Shown: one piece after another, positions 1-9,973 of the stretch
Layout of the letters: every line of letters starts with the position of its first letter
Numbering within the stretch: position 1 is the first letter of the stretch
Assembly: GCA_003667245.1 (NCBI GenBank)
Contig: RCNN01000484.1
Location: 1 to 64,000 of the forward strand
From: Heterostelium multicystogenum
Lineage: Eukaryota; Evosea; Eumycetozoa; Acytosteliales; Acytosteliaceae
Direction of reading: 5' to 3'
DNA length: 64,000 bases
The notes under the pieces: model-generated
The model's database searches: none
What the model was told of the DNA's origin: nothing
Seen by the model: only the letters and a program-made list of their open reading frames with translations
Program-made: the position numbers and the translations under genes

Positions 1-174
1 AAAAAAGTAAAAAAAATGAATTTTGAACAAACCAATGAAAGGTTTGGAATATGATGGGGTGAAGTGGCTTGTTGATTTAAAAATACAAAGATATAATACA
101 AGATTGATCTGGTGATCTACAAAACAGTGTGTGAGTGGGTGATGCAAAGATTAGAAAATTGATGGACTCTCTTA

Positions 175-805
175 GCCACCATGAACATCAAGTTCGGCAA
201 ATTTGATGTTCATGGAGTTTCCCGGTGCCAACCACGCGGAGGTGGAGTCCGACTGGCACCACAGTGGCTTACACACTCCGCCTCCAAAGACCAAGAGCAT
301 CTTTGTGAATGTGTAACCATAAGAATCCAAGTCCACTTGATTCCTATGTCAAGGTCGAAGATCTATATGAGCCGAGGTATCAAAGGAAACTGTCTCAATT
401 AAATGCCGATTTAATGAGTACATATTCATCTTTCCCATCACAGTCTAACCCTCCCCTCCTGCAACTCAAGGATCTTAAGTTAGACCGATTCCCAGTGATG
501 TGGTGTTTGTCAAAGTATGTTATGACAAACACAAAACAAGTATGAATAGTATATTTCCAGGATCCTGAACCTCCCTACGCCGAGACATGATCGATTGATT
601 TAGAATCAATCATCATGTGACTCTACATCCACAATCAATTTGAACAGCTCGCCTCCATTCAAAATCGATTTTGACCTTAGCCACGACGGCCAGTAGTTTC
701 TCTTTCGAGAAAATGAGATAGTCTCAAGTTCCAACTCTATTGACTATCTCATTTGAGCAACATTATTCCTTAGTCACAGCTGTCGGAACCAATGTTGCTC
801 AATCT
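175..805. other. hairpin-dense noncoding block
   Basis: This stretch is visibly richer in G+C than the flanking AT-rich DNA and has no convincing coding frame. It carries a run of perfect or near-perfect inverted repeats: 179-191 with 203-215 (13 bp), 224-230 with 254-260 (7 bp), 238-248 with 275-285 (11 bp including one G-U), 398-404 with 409-415 (7 bp, loop gccg), 503-512 with 523-532 (10 bp), 585-600 with 604-618 (15 bp, one bulge), the palindrome 659-674 (16 nt), 711-723 with 742-754 (13 bp) and 753-764 with 791-802 (12 bp). CTTAGCCAC occurs at 171-179 and 676-684. It could be a structured RNA gene or the remains of a small mobile element. From 806 to 1154 I see only AT-rich DNA. Confidence 0.5.
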
Positions 806-1154
806 GCTGGACCGATTTCCCTTGGAGTTTAATTTTGGAGAAAGAGAAGAAGAAAAGAAAAAAAGAAAAATCTATTAATAGATACCTACCGAAACCATCC
901 AACCAACCACTATTCAAATTTAATAAACTTCTATACATACTTACAGATACTTACAATTATACTGATAATAATACAAAATTGTATTAAAAAGCCACTTTCA
1001 ACAATAAGATTCTCTCACAATCTTTGACCTCTTTAGACTCTGTTTAACTCTGTTGGACTCCGATCTTACTCTATGACTTTTAAAACTGCTGTTTGGCCTA
1101 TATTCATAAAAGATTAATTAATATTTTTATATTCTATAGATTTGTTATTTAAAT

Positions 1155-2205
1155 TTATAATACTCTTGATGAAATGGTGTCTTGGACAAATCTATTGTTG
1201 ATGGTTGGTACATCTAACGTTCTTTTGTTGACTCTTGCCAAAGTAGTTTCTAATCTATCCATAGGTAAACTAGGACTATGTTTCTTGCCCTATACAAATA
1301 ACAGATATATATTAATTAACAATTTAGAATTATTTTAAAAACTCTCTATTACCATTGATGATATGGTGTCTTGGACAAATCTGTTTTTAATGCTTGGTAC
1401 ACCTAACGTTCTTTTGGTCACTCTTTCCAGAGGCTTCTTTTCTTGATCCACAGATACAATCTTAGGTTGTTTCTTGGCCTTTTTTAAATTCCAATTAATA
1501 TTATTTAAGTATTGTATTATAATATACATACACCAGATGAAATTGTATGATTTATGAATCTATTGTTGATGGATGGTACCTTTAACGTTCTTTTAGTCAC
1601 TCTTTCCAGAGGCTTATTTTCTTGATCCAAATTTTCACTTGGAGTCTGCTTGGCCTGTATTTATCTAATTAATACATAATTATTGATAATAATAATCTAC
1701 ATACGTTTGATGAAACTGTAGGATTAATAAATCTATTGTTGATGCTTGGTACCTTTAACGTTCTGCGGGCAACTCTTTCCAGAGGTTTAATTCCTTGATC
1801 CAAACCTCTATTTGGAATATGTTCCTTTGCCTTTAAAATATTAACATTAATAAATATTATTAAATAATTAATAGTTTTCTTAATTTAACATACCAGTGAT
1901 GAAACTGTTGGATTTATATAATGCTCCATAATGTTTGGAGCATATATCTTTCTTCTTCTAATGACATTTGGCAACTTGACTGGATCAATTGGTGTACTAT
2001 TATTACAAATCTTTGCCATTGAAGATTCTGTTGGCATCATGAAATGTCTATCCTTTTGTTGAAGTGGCTGTTGTTGTGGTTGATTCACTTTCTCTACTTG
2101 TGAAAAATCTACATTCTCTACTTTTTTAATACTAGAGTTGAATCTTGACTCTTGGAGTCCTATGCTTTTGCTATAATATTTGTGTATATTTAAATAATTA
2201 TTCAT
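1155..2205 (-). CDS. five-exon protein with one ~42-residue repeat per exon
   Basis: Not recognised as a known family. Proposed exons on the minus strand are 1894-2205, 1705-1830, 1532-1654, 1353-1478 and 1155-1289. Every intron has a GT donor (GTATGT in three, GTAATA in one) and an AG acceptor, and all are phase 0, giving about 273 residues with no frame break. The first exon has a Q-rich linker and ends in a degenerate repeat. Each later exon is one copy of a basic motif with core pattern LERVxKRTLxVPSINNRF, ending in TISS or TVSS. No signal peptide or membrane segment is visible. Symmetric phase-0 exons indicate growth by exon duplication. The motif might be a short linear binding module; function unknown. 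Confidence 0.7.
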
Positions 2206-2404
2206 ATTTGTTATTCTTGTAATAATTTATGTGTAAATATTGATAAATCTATAATTAATTAATTAACTGCAGATAATAAGATATTATTAAATAATTTGTT
2301 TAATTCTATCTTAAAACTAAAATGAGTATAGTTTAGAGTTTATATATCAAAGCTGCTTGTATTTTTTTAATTCAAATTCAAATTCAAATTGGATAACCGT
2401 TATA

Positions 2405-2620
2405 ATATATTTAACATCAAGTATATTTAATCATGATGAAGTTGTTGTTGAATTTAGTAACAGTTTTAGTATTGTTTATTTTGCATATTCCAATCTGAGA
2501 ACATTGGTATTTTATTACAATGAAATTCAAACTATTGAAACATACAAATTTTTTATTAAATACATATTTCTTTGCACATACCCAATTATCATCACAATCA
2601 GCAGTTGATATGACCGTTGT
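2405..2620 (+). pseudogene. decayed gene start with signal-peptide-like sequence
   Basis: From the ATG at 2433 the frame reads a hydrophobic leader (MMKLLLNLVTVLVLF) and then meets a stop after about 21 codons. Translation beyond it is repeatedly interrupted. A second copy of the first ~120 bp lies in opposite orientation at about 8265-8390, so this is a duplicated relic. The parent was probably a secreted or membrane protein, but the family is not identifiable. From about 2620 to 3350 both strands carry short broken frames and nothing supportable. Confidence 0.4.
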
Positions 2621-3353
2621 GAAATGGAAAGAGAAATGTCCATAGTCTGTTGGTATTGATAGTTGAATATCATTAGACCTGTCTATGAATCTTGTATGAT
2701 GTTAAAACCTTTCTGTGGAGGACCACTAAGTGATGTTTGCGGAGAGCTATCCGCTTTGATTTTGAATATTGTACAGTTGTTGACGAAATGAAAATAGATG
2801 ATTGAGATTTACTGTGTTTCTACGATGCGACTCTATGAGACTTCAATAATTGTGTCAAAAATGAAATGTTATTGATGTTAATAGAAAAATTAGTTTCATC
2901 ATGAAGCATAACTTTAGTTTATATTATAGTTAACTTTGTGAATACTGATTATCTTTGATTGAGATCATCGTTTGATTGTGAACAGTACTAAGAAACTATA
3001 TCATTGATACCGTTGTTAAAGAAAGTCATATTGAAACCAATGATAGTTTTTAGTTCCAAACTCTGCGAATTGAACTCATTGTTACATCCAATTGATATTC
3101 TTCAGTTGTCGAACAAGTGTCAAGTAATGAGTCATTAACGTCATTGATCACCAAGTTGATTGCTCTGATCAAACATAAAGACATATAGATTGTGAACTGC
3201 CCAGAATTTCTTTCGATTTGCCTAAGAAAGAGTATTCAAGTTGATTCAATTTCACCAATTGCTAATTTGGAACATTGGTCAACGAATGAAGAGAAATTGT
3301 TGCATAAACCAATGTCATAGATGAAAATTGCTGGCTGAGTGTATTCCAGATGA

Positions 3354-3850
3354 TCAAGAGCTGTTTAAACAGTTTCTGTTGGTAAATCTCTCCCATCTTC
3401 TGTAGAATATGAAGCATCGGAATTCTGTCATAGTTACTCTGATATCCTTGGTTATTGATAAAAGAACATTAAGAAAAGCTATAATTAATTTAATTTTAAT
3501 TAATACTCTTCTTTCTAGATTATGATTGATTGAGATCATCTTTTGATGACATCCTTGAAGTGAAGTGCTTATTGATATCCATCAACAAACTCTGCACCGC
3601 TAAACATACCAATTTTTTGTCATGAACATTGAATATACCTTTAATACCATGGTCCATTCAAATCAAGGTCTACCTTGTTCTTAGTCTCTGAAAGATATTG
3701 CTATAACTCTGACAAGTAGTGCAATCTTCAATATCGCCGAATAGTAGCTTTGTCTTGGTGGCTGAAAGAAAATGTTCCAGACTTGAATTCATAATATCCA
3801 ATTTATGTTCACTTATCTTGTCCGTGATGAGGGTGTTAGTCTACCAAAGG
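3354..3850 (-). pseudogene. degenerate coding relic, copy A
   Basis: Minus-strand reading gives protein-like stretches (for example SLEHFLSATKTKLLFGDIED) broken by stops. The part around 3570-3700 is clearly similar, in the same orientation, to 7923-8050. A shorter piece of the same sequence recurs near 9820-9850. This suggests a multicopy gene family whose local members have decayed. Family not identified. Two stops sit inside otherwise readable sequence, which argues for real decay here rather than only sequencing error. Confidence 0.4.
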
Positions 3851-4069
3851 TTACATCAATAACCAAATTAACTAACTCTTAGTTATCTTTTAAAATAAAT
3901 TAATAACAACTCTTATAACTATAATTCTTCTATGTTCAGCTTACTTAGTCGTCTATCATAGTAGTTATAATTAAAAATAATATATATATATATACTTTGA
4001 CAAACTGTTTGATACAACTACAACAATAAATACTACTATAATAACATATTAAATCTTTAAAAATATGTA

Positions 4070-4320
4070 GCTATTGTTTGTTGTTAAATTAAATGAAACT
4101 AAAAATATTTGAAGATTAAATATACAAAAAGTATTGATATCATCAAGTCATAACTGATTATCTTTATATCACTTGATAATAGCTTTACTTGTTACTAAAA
4201 AAACAAGTTGAAATGGGCATATATTTAAAAAATATTAATATACTTTAGATTGTAACTCTTAATCTGATCAATAAAAAACATTACTTTCATTTTAATAAAT
4301 ATTAAAGTCGGAATTCATTG
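4070..4320. repeat. dispersed repeat segment, copy A (pairs with ~8130-8290)
   Basis: This AT-rich sequence resembles 8130-8290 in the same orientation: shared runs include the ATTAAATGAAA start, GATTATCTT, and the ACAAGTTGAAAT versus ACAATTTGAAAT core. With the relics at 2405 and 3354 it marks a duplicated segment bracketing the lectin/toxin-like gene at 4444-7005. The remainder of 3851-4443 is AT-rich with no gene seen. Confidence 0.45.
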
Positions 4321-4443
4321 TTTAGGAATTTCAAAGATAATTTCTAAATTCTTTATTTGATTAAGATTATTTTTTGGTATTCAAGATACAATAAACTTGT
4401 ATCTGACATGTTATTGATTTATGTTAAAATTTGAAAATGGTGT

Positions 4444-7005
4444 TTATGGTTTAATGAATTTCCATTGTTGAGCAAGATTGGTTTCAAGTTGATCACAAAC
4501 TGCGAATGATAATGTGTTTGTGGAGGATAGTTCAAGACATCCAAGAGATGATGCATCCATGATAGTGTATTTTGAAGTTGTACCAATTTGGTTTACCATC
4601 AAGTTGGGGTAGGGATCAGAACCAGCAAGAGCAGCTGTATTTTGTAGGCCATTAGATCTAATTTGTAGATCATTTATACCAAGGATATAGTTTCTATTAA
4701 CTTTGAATTGTTGATTGGCAGATGTAGTAGCACAGGTAGAAGCTGATAATGTACCACTTGTACTTGGAGAAACTATACATGTAGTTGATGTTTTTACAGA
4801 TTGAATCACAACTCCAGTCATCAAAGGATCAAAGAATCCAGACATTAAAAGGTAGTCCATATCCCACAGTTGTGTTTTATCTGTTGCTGAACAAGTAACA
4901 ACATTAATGTTTCCAAGATTATCCTTGAGACAAGTATTTGTTCCTAAAATTTGAAGTTGATGTAGAATGACACCATTTCCTTCATATGAAGGTATTAGGG
5001 TGTATTTAGTTGATGTTGAATCAAATCGTTTGAGAGTGACAGTGTTTGAAGTAGTTGTTGATACGGTTTGGAAAGTAATTGGGTTGAAAAGAATTCCAGT
5101 AGAAGACAATACCCATTTCTGGTAAATCATACCCCAATTGCAAACTTGCATTTGGAATGTACCTAGTCCACTTGATGGTTGAGTTATTCCCATACATGAT
5201 AATGATTCTCTATTTTGAATGTTAACCATTGGTTGGTTTGGAACAAGATCAAGATCATGGAAGACAGCAGCTATTCCATTAATAACAGTTTGTGGACCAG
5301 CTCCCAAAATGAAACCAGCAAGCATTTGACCTTCAACTGAAACATGTACTGGTGGTGGTACTGGGGTAGTACTTGGAATCTGTCCACTGGATGTTCCATC
5401 TTGAAAGTTTAATTTCATTGCATCAATTGATGCTCCAGTGTAAAAATCTACTGATACAATTGGACTTGAAACAACTACTGTTGTAGTATACATTCCGGCG
5501 ACAGTTCCAATAGTGAAGGTGGCTCCAGAAACATCAGTCATTACTATTTGAGTAATATAACTAAAATAGGCACCACCAGTAGTTTTAAATCCATAACCGA
5601 TAACTAGTTTAGCCAATCTATATTTCAAGGGGAATTGACTCAAAGCATCATTTGGGAATGAAATCGAAGATACATCTCCAAAAATTCGTGATGTAGTTAA
5701 CTGTGGAAGTGGGTCAATATCTGAACCATTTGGATTATCGGTAAGACTGAACTTTGGCCATCTATTGGAGAATGATTTAAGTGCAACTTCTTGATATGTA
5801 AGAGCATCAATATATTTTTGCCAATCAGTTGTTGTACCAGTATAAGATGCTTGGAAATTAAGAATATTATAAAGTTTAATTGAATTATCAACATGAGATT
5901 TAAATGATTGAATCTTATCATCTAGCATTGATTGGTAGAATTTTACTGTTTCTTGAGTGTAACCCAAAGATGGACCCAATAAAACACCATCTCTGAGGAC
6001 AGAAAGATGGAAATTGGCATATTGACAGTAAATTGGCAGCAACAAGTATTGATAGAGAGGATTTTTGAAAATTTCTTCTTGAGCAATCAATTCTGCAAGT
6101 ACAGAAACAAAAACTTCAGATTTGTGTTGTTGAGAGACAGTGAGACTGGTCATTGTTGGTGAATAAAATTCATTGATAAGTCTGTTTAAACCAGACAATG
6201 TTTCTTGAAGTTGAATCATATCATCTTCTTGAAGTTTCTCACCAACAATCTTTTGTGTTTCTTGGATCATCTTCTTCCACATTGTTTCTTGTTGATTGTT
6301 TTTGGTCAAGGCACCTCCAACAGAAGATCCAATCGAAAGAAGGGATCCTAATGATGATGCACCAGAACTGGCAAAGGCCGCTTTAGTTGCTTTGAAAATA
6401 CCAAAAGCTACTTCAGAAGCACCACCAGTTGGGACTGCTAGAACTGCGGACAGAACACTTAAGGCACCTGATGCAATATTAAGACCGAGTTGCACCTTGT
6501 TCATTACTTTTTCACGATGAGTTTCAAGATCACCAAGAGAATCTGCAGAGTAGTCACCTGCAATAGAAAATTGTTGACCTTTAGAGTTTGTATTACATGT
6601 GTTCATTTTAAATACTTTAGTAGTTAAATCTACTTCAGGGCACTTTGTTGTAGATAAAACTTTGATTTGAGGGAGAGCGGTAACAAATTTCTGGTTTGGA
6701 TTAGTTTTGGTTGTTGGGTACAAGTTGTTACATTGGACAATAGAAAGAGTTCCATCTCCTATATTTCCATCTAAACATCTACCAGTTCCATCATTGACGT
6801 AATATTGGTAAGTGGTAAAATCTTTTTTGGAAAATTTCTGCAATATATTGGCAGAATCACAAGGAGCAGCCTTAATATATATATTTGTTAAATCACCAGG
6901 ATCCTGAAGGCACAAATCATAAGCAGGTAACATTATTTTTTCACCTGCTTTGACATAAAGCGGAGATATAACTAAAACTAATAAAAATAAATGAATATAT
7001 TTCAT
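4444..7005 (-). CDS. secreted protein with Cry/delta-endotoxin-like helical domain and ricin-B-like modules
   Basis: A single uninterrupted 853-residue frame, unusual beside the intron-rich, frame-broken neighbours. Residues 1-20 are a signal peptide. Residues ~22-150 look like a ricin-B-type lectin fold, with Cys pairs and QKF/QQF motifs near 105 and 144. Residues ~160-415 are helical, with a Gly/Ala-rich hydrophobic stretch (~175-235) and the segment PIYCQYANFHLSVLRD (324-339), which resembles the conserved central helix of domain I in Cry toxins. Residues ~425-560 look beta-rich. The C-terminal part has further QxW/QxF units (QKW, QLW, QQF, QQW) typical of beta-trefoil lectins. Likely role by inference: a secreted carbohydrate-binding, membrane-acting protein used in defence or prey killing. 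Alternative: an adhesion or spore-coat lectin. The Cry relationship is pattern recognition, not a search result. Confidence 0.75.
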   Translation of the reverse strand: MKYIHLFLLVLVISPLYVKAGEKIMLPAYDLCLQDPGDLTNIYIKAAPCDSANILQKFSKKDFTTYQYYVNDGTGRCLDGNIGDGTLSIVQCNNLYPTTKTNPNQKFVTALPQIKVLSTTKCPEVDLTTKVFKMNTCNTNSKGQQFSIAGDYSADSLGDLETHREKVMNKVQLGLNIASGALSVLSAVLAVPTGGASEVAFGIFKATKAAFASSGASSLGSLLSIGSSVGGALTKNNQQETMWKKMIQETQKIVGEKLQEDDMIQLQETLSGLNRLINEFYSPTMTSLTVSQQHKSEVFVSVLAELIAQEEIFKNPLYQYLLLPIYCQYANFHLSVLRDGVLLGPSLGYTQETVKFYQSMLDDKIQSFKSHVDNSIKLYNILNFQASYTGTTTDWQKYIDALTYQEVALKSFSNRWPKFSLTDNPNGSDIDPLPQLTTSRIFGDVSSISFPNDALSQFPLKYRLAKLVIGYGFKTTGGAYFSYITQIVMTDVSGATFTIGTVAGMYTTTVVVSSPIVSVDFYTGASIDAMKLNFQDGTSSGQIPSTTPVPPPVHVSVEGQMLAGFILGAGPQTVINGIAAVFHDLDLVPNQPMVNIQNRESLSCMGITQPSSGLGTFQMQVCNWGMIYQKWVLSSTGILFNPITFQTVSTTTSNTVTLKRFDSTSTKYTLIPSYEGNGVILHQLQILGTNTCLKDNLGNINVVTCSATDKTQLWDMDYLLMSGFFDPLMTGVVIQSVKTSTTCIVSPSTSGTLSASTCATTSANQQFKVNRNYILGINDLQIRSNGLQNTAALAGSDPYPNLMVNQIGTTSKYTIMDASSLGCLELSSTNTLSFAVCDQLETNLAQQWKFIKP

Positions 7006-7057
7006 TTTACTATTGAAAAAAACAATTAGTGAAACTATCGGAAAAATGAAAGAACAA

Positions 7058-7144
7058 TATTTATATATACCTGTTTACAACAATGAATATCTTAATTATT
7101 TAAGTAATGATGAAAATACTACTCGAAAATCACTCCTATTTATA
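7058..7144 (-). promoter_or_regulatory. TATA-like elements upstream of the secreted lectin/toxin-like gene
   Basis: On the minus strand a TATATAAATAT-type element lies at 7058-7070, about 55 bp before the start codon. A perfect TATAAATA lies at 7137-7144, about 130 bp upstream. TATAAATA-like boxes are common in dictyostelid promoters. Which one is used cannot be told from sequence. From 7145 to 7836 the DNA is AT-rich and I see no gene. Confidence 0.4.
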
Positions 7145-7836
7145 CTTTTCTTGAGAAGGGATTTAAATAATCCACATTTTTAAGAAAATAAACCTCTTGA
7201 CCTTTAAGTAATAGTTGATTCAGATATTGTTGAAAGTTTATAAAAAAATAAATAAAACTATTGGATGGAAAACTATTTTGATTGGAGAAGTCAGCAACGG
7301 TTCATTTATTGATTGATTTACAAAATTATTAGTATATTTTATGAGTCTGAAAATCTGTTCTAAAATGTTATTTCCGTATTCTTCTAACATCTAAACATTT
7401 TACCAATCCCTCATTTGAATTTTGAGACCATTTATATGGACTTCAACTTCAAAATAATGTAAAAAAAAAAATAATGCTTGGAACTTGAAACGACATTAAA
7501 GTTGACGTTAAATACATTACCTGAAAAGGAAATCAAAAAACAAAAAAAAAAATGAAACAACTTTGGACGGCCTCATGGGCACTGTAAACAAACAATTTTA
7601 TCTTGATCTTGATCAAGGGAATTGAGAATCGAAACGAAATTAAAAATTAATATCATTTTAAAGCATCCTATCAATCCAATCCTTAAAAATTACTTTGATC
7701 AATCAAAATGATTTTGTGAACAAATGTAGACCTCTAATCACTGTTTATGTTTTCATTCTATTCTTTACTTTATCAGGAATTTGATTGATACTGACTATTA
7801 CAAATCCTTCACTCCTCTCAAACAACAAATGATTGG

Positions 7837-8390
7837 ATGAGAGTGATGGTTGTGTGCCACCGAGATGATCGAGAGCTGTTGCTTACACCGCTCGACTCTA
7901 TTGATTTTTACATAATTGCATTGAAATTGAAGTGGAGTGCTTTTTTGATATCCAATAACAAACTCTGCACATCATACCAATATTTTGTCATGACCATTGA
8001 ATATAACTTTAATATCATCACGCATTCAAATCGAGGTCTAATGTCTAACTAGTTCCTTTACTTATATATCTCTAGCAATTCAAATATGATAAATATACTA
8101 ATTATAACAAATTTTAACACGATGTAGCTAAAACTGCTGTTAGATTAAATGAAATTATAAATAATTGAATCTACAAGTATTGCTGTAACCAAGTAATAAA
8201 TGATTATCTTGATACTTGTATGTAAAAAACAATTTGAAATAGTATATTTCAATAGTTTAAATTTCATTTTAATAAAATACCAAAGTTCTCTGATTGGAAT
8301 ATGTTGCAAATAGAACAATACTAAAACTGTTACCGAATTCAACAACAACTTCATCATGATAAAATATACTTGATGTTTAAATATTATAAC
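7837..8390. pseudogene. degenerate relic, copy B
   Basis: The 7923-8050 part matches 3570-3700 in the same orientation. The 8130-8290 part matches 4070-4320. The 8265-8390 part is the inverted copy of 2405-2530 and holds a 70-codon minus-strand frame starting at 8357 with a hydrophobic leader (MMKLLLNSVTVLVLF). The pieces are closer together than in copy A, consistent with deletion. No intact product is expected. Confidence 0.4.
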
Positions 8391-9132
8391 GGTTATCTTA
8401 TGTCTCTAAACATGAAACATTTGTTTAAGATTGTTCTCTTCATATTAGCGAGCAGTGGACTCTTAAAAATGATATAAGGCATGTAAATAACTCCTGGAGG
8501 CAACTATGATAATAGAAGTTCCATATTTCTAAATAATAGATACAGATCTTTGTTTTATGAAAAATGATCACACCATCCAGAGTGAATATATCTTTAAAAA
8601 TTAAACAAAAAATCTAAACTTCTAGTTCCTAACTAATAATAAAGAAAGATCAGCTCTCGAAATGATCTGTGCTTACTTACTGCATGAAATTGGTCAGGTC
8701 CATGATTAAAACTTCATTTCGCAATAAAGTACTTAATTCTGATACTTCCTTATGAAATTTATTATATCCAAGATCAAAATTGAGTTTTTCACTTATTTAT
8801 TTAACTCAAACATTACATTTACTATTTAAAAAATATGTAAACAATTTAACTCAACTTTGCCACTTTTCATTTTGGCAAGTTTTTAATCAATTTATTCAAA
8901 CTAGAGTTTGCATGGTAAATTTATTAAATTGTTGTGATTGGGCTAATACTATGATAGATGTCTGTTTGCTTCAAACCAGGAATATTTATGAATTACATAT
9001 GTATCATTTTTATGAAACAATTAAGGTTCTATTAATAATTAATAATTAAATATTTAATATTGAAAGTTTACTATTAAACTAACTTAAAAATTTTCATTGT
9101 TCATTTCAACCTTCCATTATACAAATAAATAC
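8391..9132. other. intergenic, nothing recognised
   Basis: AT-rich sequence. An 89-codon plus-strand frame at 8780-9049 has the composition expected of random AT-rich DNA and no recognisable motif, so I do not call a gene. Confidence 0.4.
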
Positions 9133-9540
9133 ATGGATAACCTATTCACTATTCATTATGGAGATAAACTTCTACTCCTCCCAAAAGATGGAATTAGATT
9201 TTATACCCAACTAGAAGTGCCCATCATTGAAAGTTTTGTTAACAAACTTTTATCCTTTGGTACCTCCAGATGTTGTTATTAACTTCAATGTGCCTTTTGT
9301 TCTTGAAATCTCTCTGTACATATACCAGAAAATGTAACACATATTTATGTGATAGAGCCACAGGTATGTAATAAATTAATTTTACAATTATATTATATTT
9401 TCTATCCCACTAGGTTAGAGTTTTCCAAAGTGACACTGACATGAATTCCAATTGGAAGTTTTATACCAAGGTTGTAATATAATTGGACTGAATATAAGAA
9501 GTTTGTTCAATATCCATTCATTTTTGATAGTTTGATTGTA
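9133..9540 (+). CDS. possible partial or decayed two-exon gene
   Basis: From ATG 9133 the frame reads MDNLFTIHYGDKLLLLPKDG and continues plausibly for ~40 codons. It then needs single-base shifts to continue through a stretch ending PENVTHIYVIEPQ. An intron-like segment follows (GTATGT donor at ~9364, CACTAG acceptor at ~9413) and a second piece reads VRVFQSDTDMNSNWKFYTK. Family unknown. It may be a damaged member of an amoeba-specific family, or a real small gene with sequence errors. Confidence 0.3.
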
Positions 9541-9574
9541 TATTGAACAAACTTCTTAAATTCATTCCAATTAT
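9479..9574. repeat. long near-perfect snap-back hairpin
   Basis: Arms 9481-9513 and 9540-9572 match as reverse complements at 31 of 33 positions, including an unbroken 18-bp core (9496-9513 with 9540-9557). The loop is 26 nt. Two more pairs extend the outer end. Transcription across it would give a stem of about 35 bp, the size and shape of a microRNA-like or small-interfering-RNA precursor. Dictyostelids have Dicer and small RNAs. Alternatively it is a foldback mobile-element remnant. From 9575 to 9973 there is no gene, only a short third copy of the relic sequence near 9820-9850. Confidence 0.85.
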
Positions 9575-9973
9575 GGCCTATATTTAAGTGGTAATGGCCT
9601 AGCTGCATATGTTTTTGTCCTTTATCCAATTCATAAACAATAAATAAAATTCTTTTAATTTAAAAAATATATTCTATTTCTATTTTATAATGTTTATAAT
9701 TTTAATTCTACCAAGTGATTGAAGATCTTAAATTATTTTTAGTTTATTTAATTTTTATGTTGATAATCATATAAAATTTGACAGATGAATATTTCCAAAT
9801 AACTGTGAAGATTTGATGACATACTTGAAGTGGAGTGCTTAATAGCTTCATTTAAAATAACTGCAATTGCAACATCAAACATTTCAAAGTATAGAATATA
9901 TGCAGTAAGATGAAGGTACATTCTAAAGTCTTCTAAGTCGTTTATTTGATTAAATTGAGAAAATTAGATAGAT

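Noticed and set aside
181..545. Two overlapping plus-strand frames (181-402 and 309-545) in the hairpin block
   Set aside because: They overlap in different frames, cross several inverted repeats and have no recognisable motif or codon pattern.
1155..2205. Regularly spaced repeats that could be mistaken for a CRISPR or tandem DNA array
   Set aside because: The repeats are coding, diverged at DNA level, ~42 codons long and separated by introns with proper splice sites.
8780..9049. 89-codon plus-strand frame
   Set aside because: Composition is that of AT-rich random sequence and no motif or homologous feature is visible.
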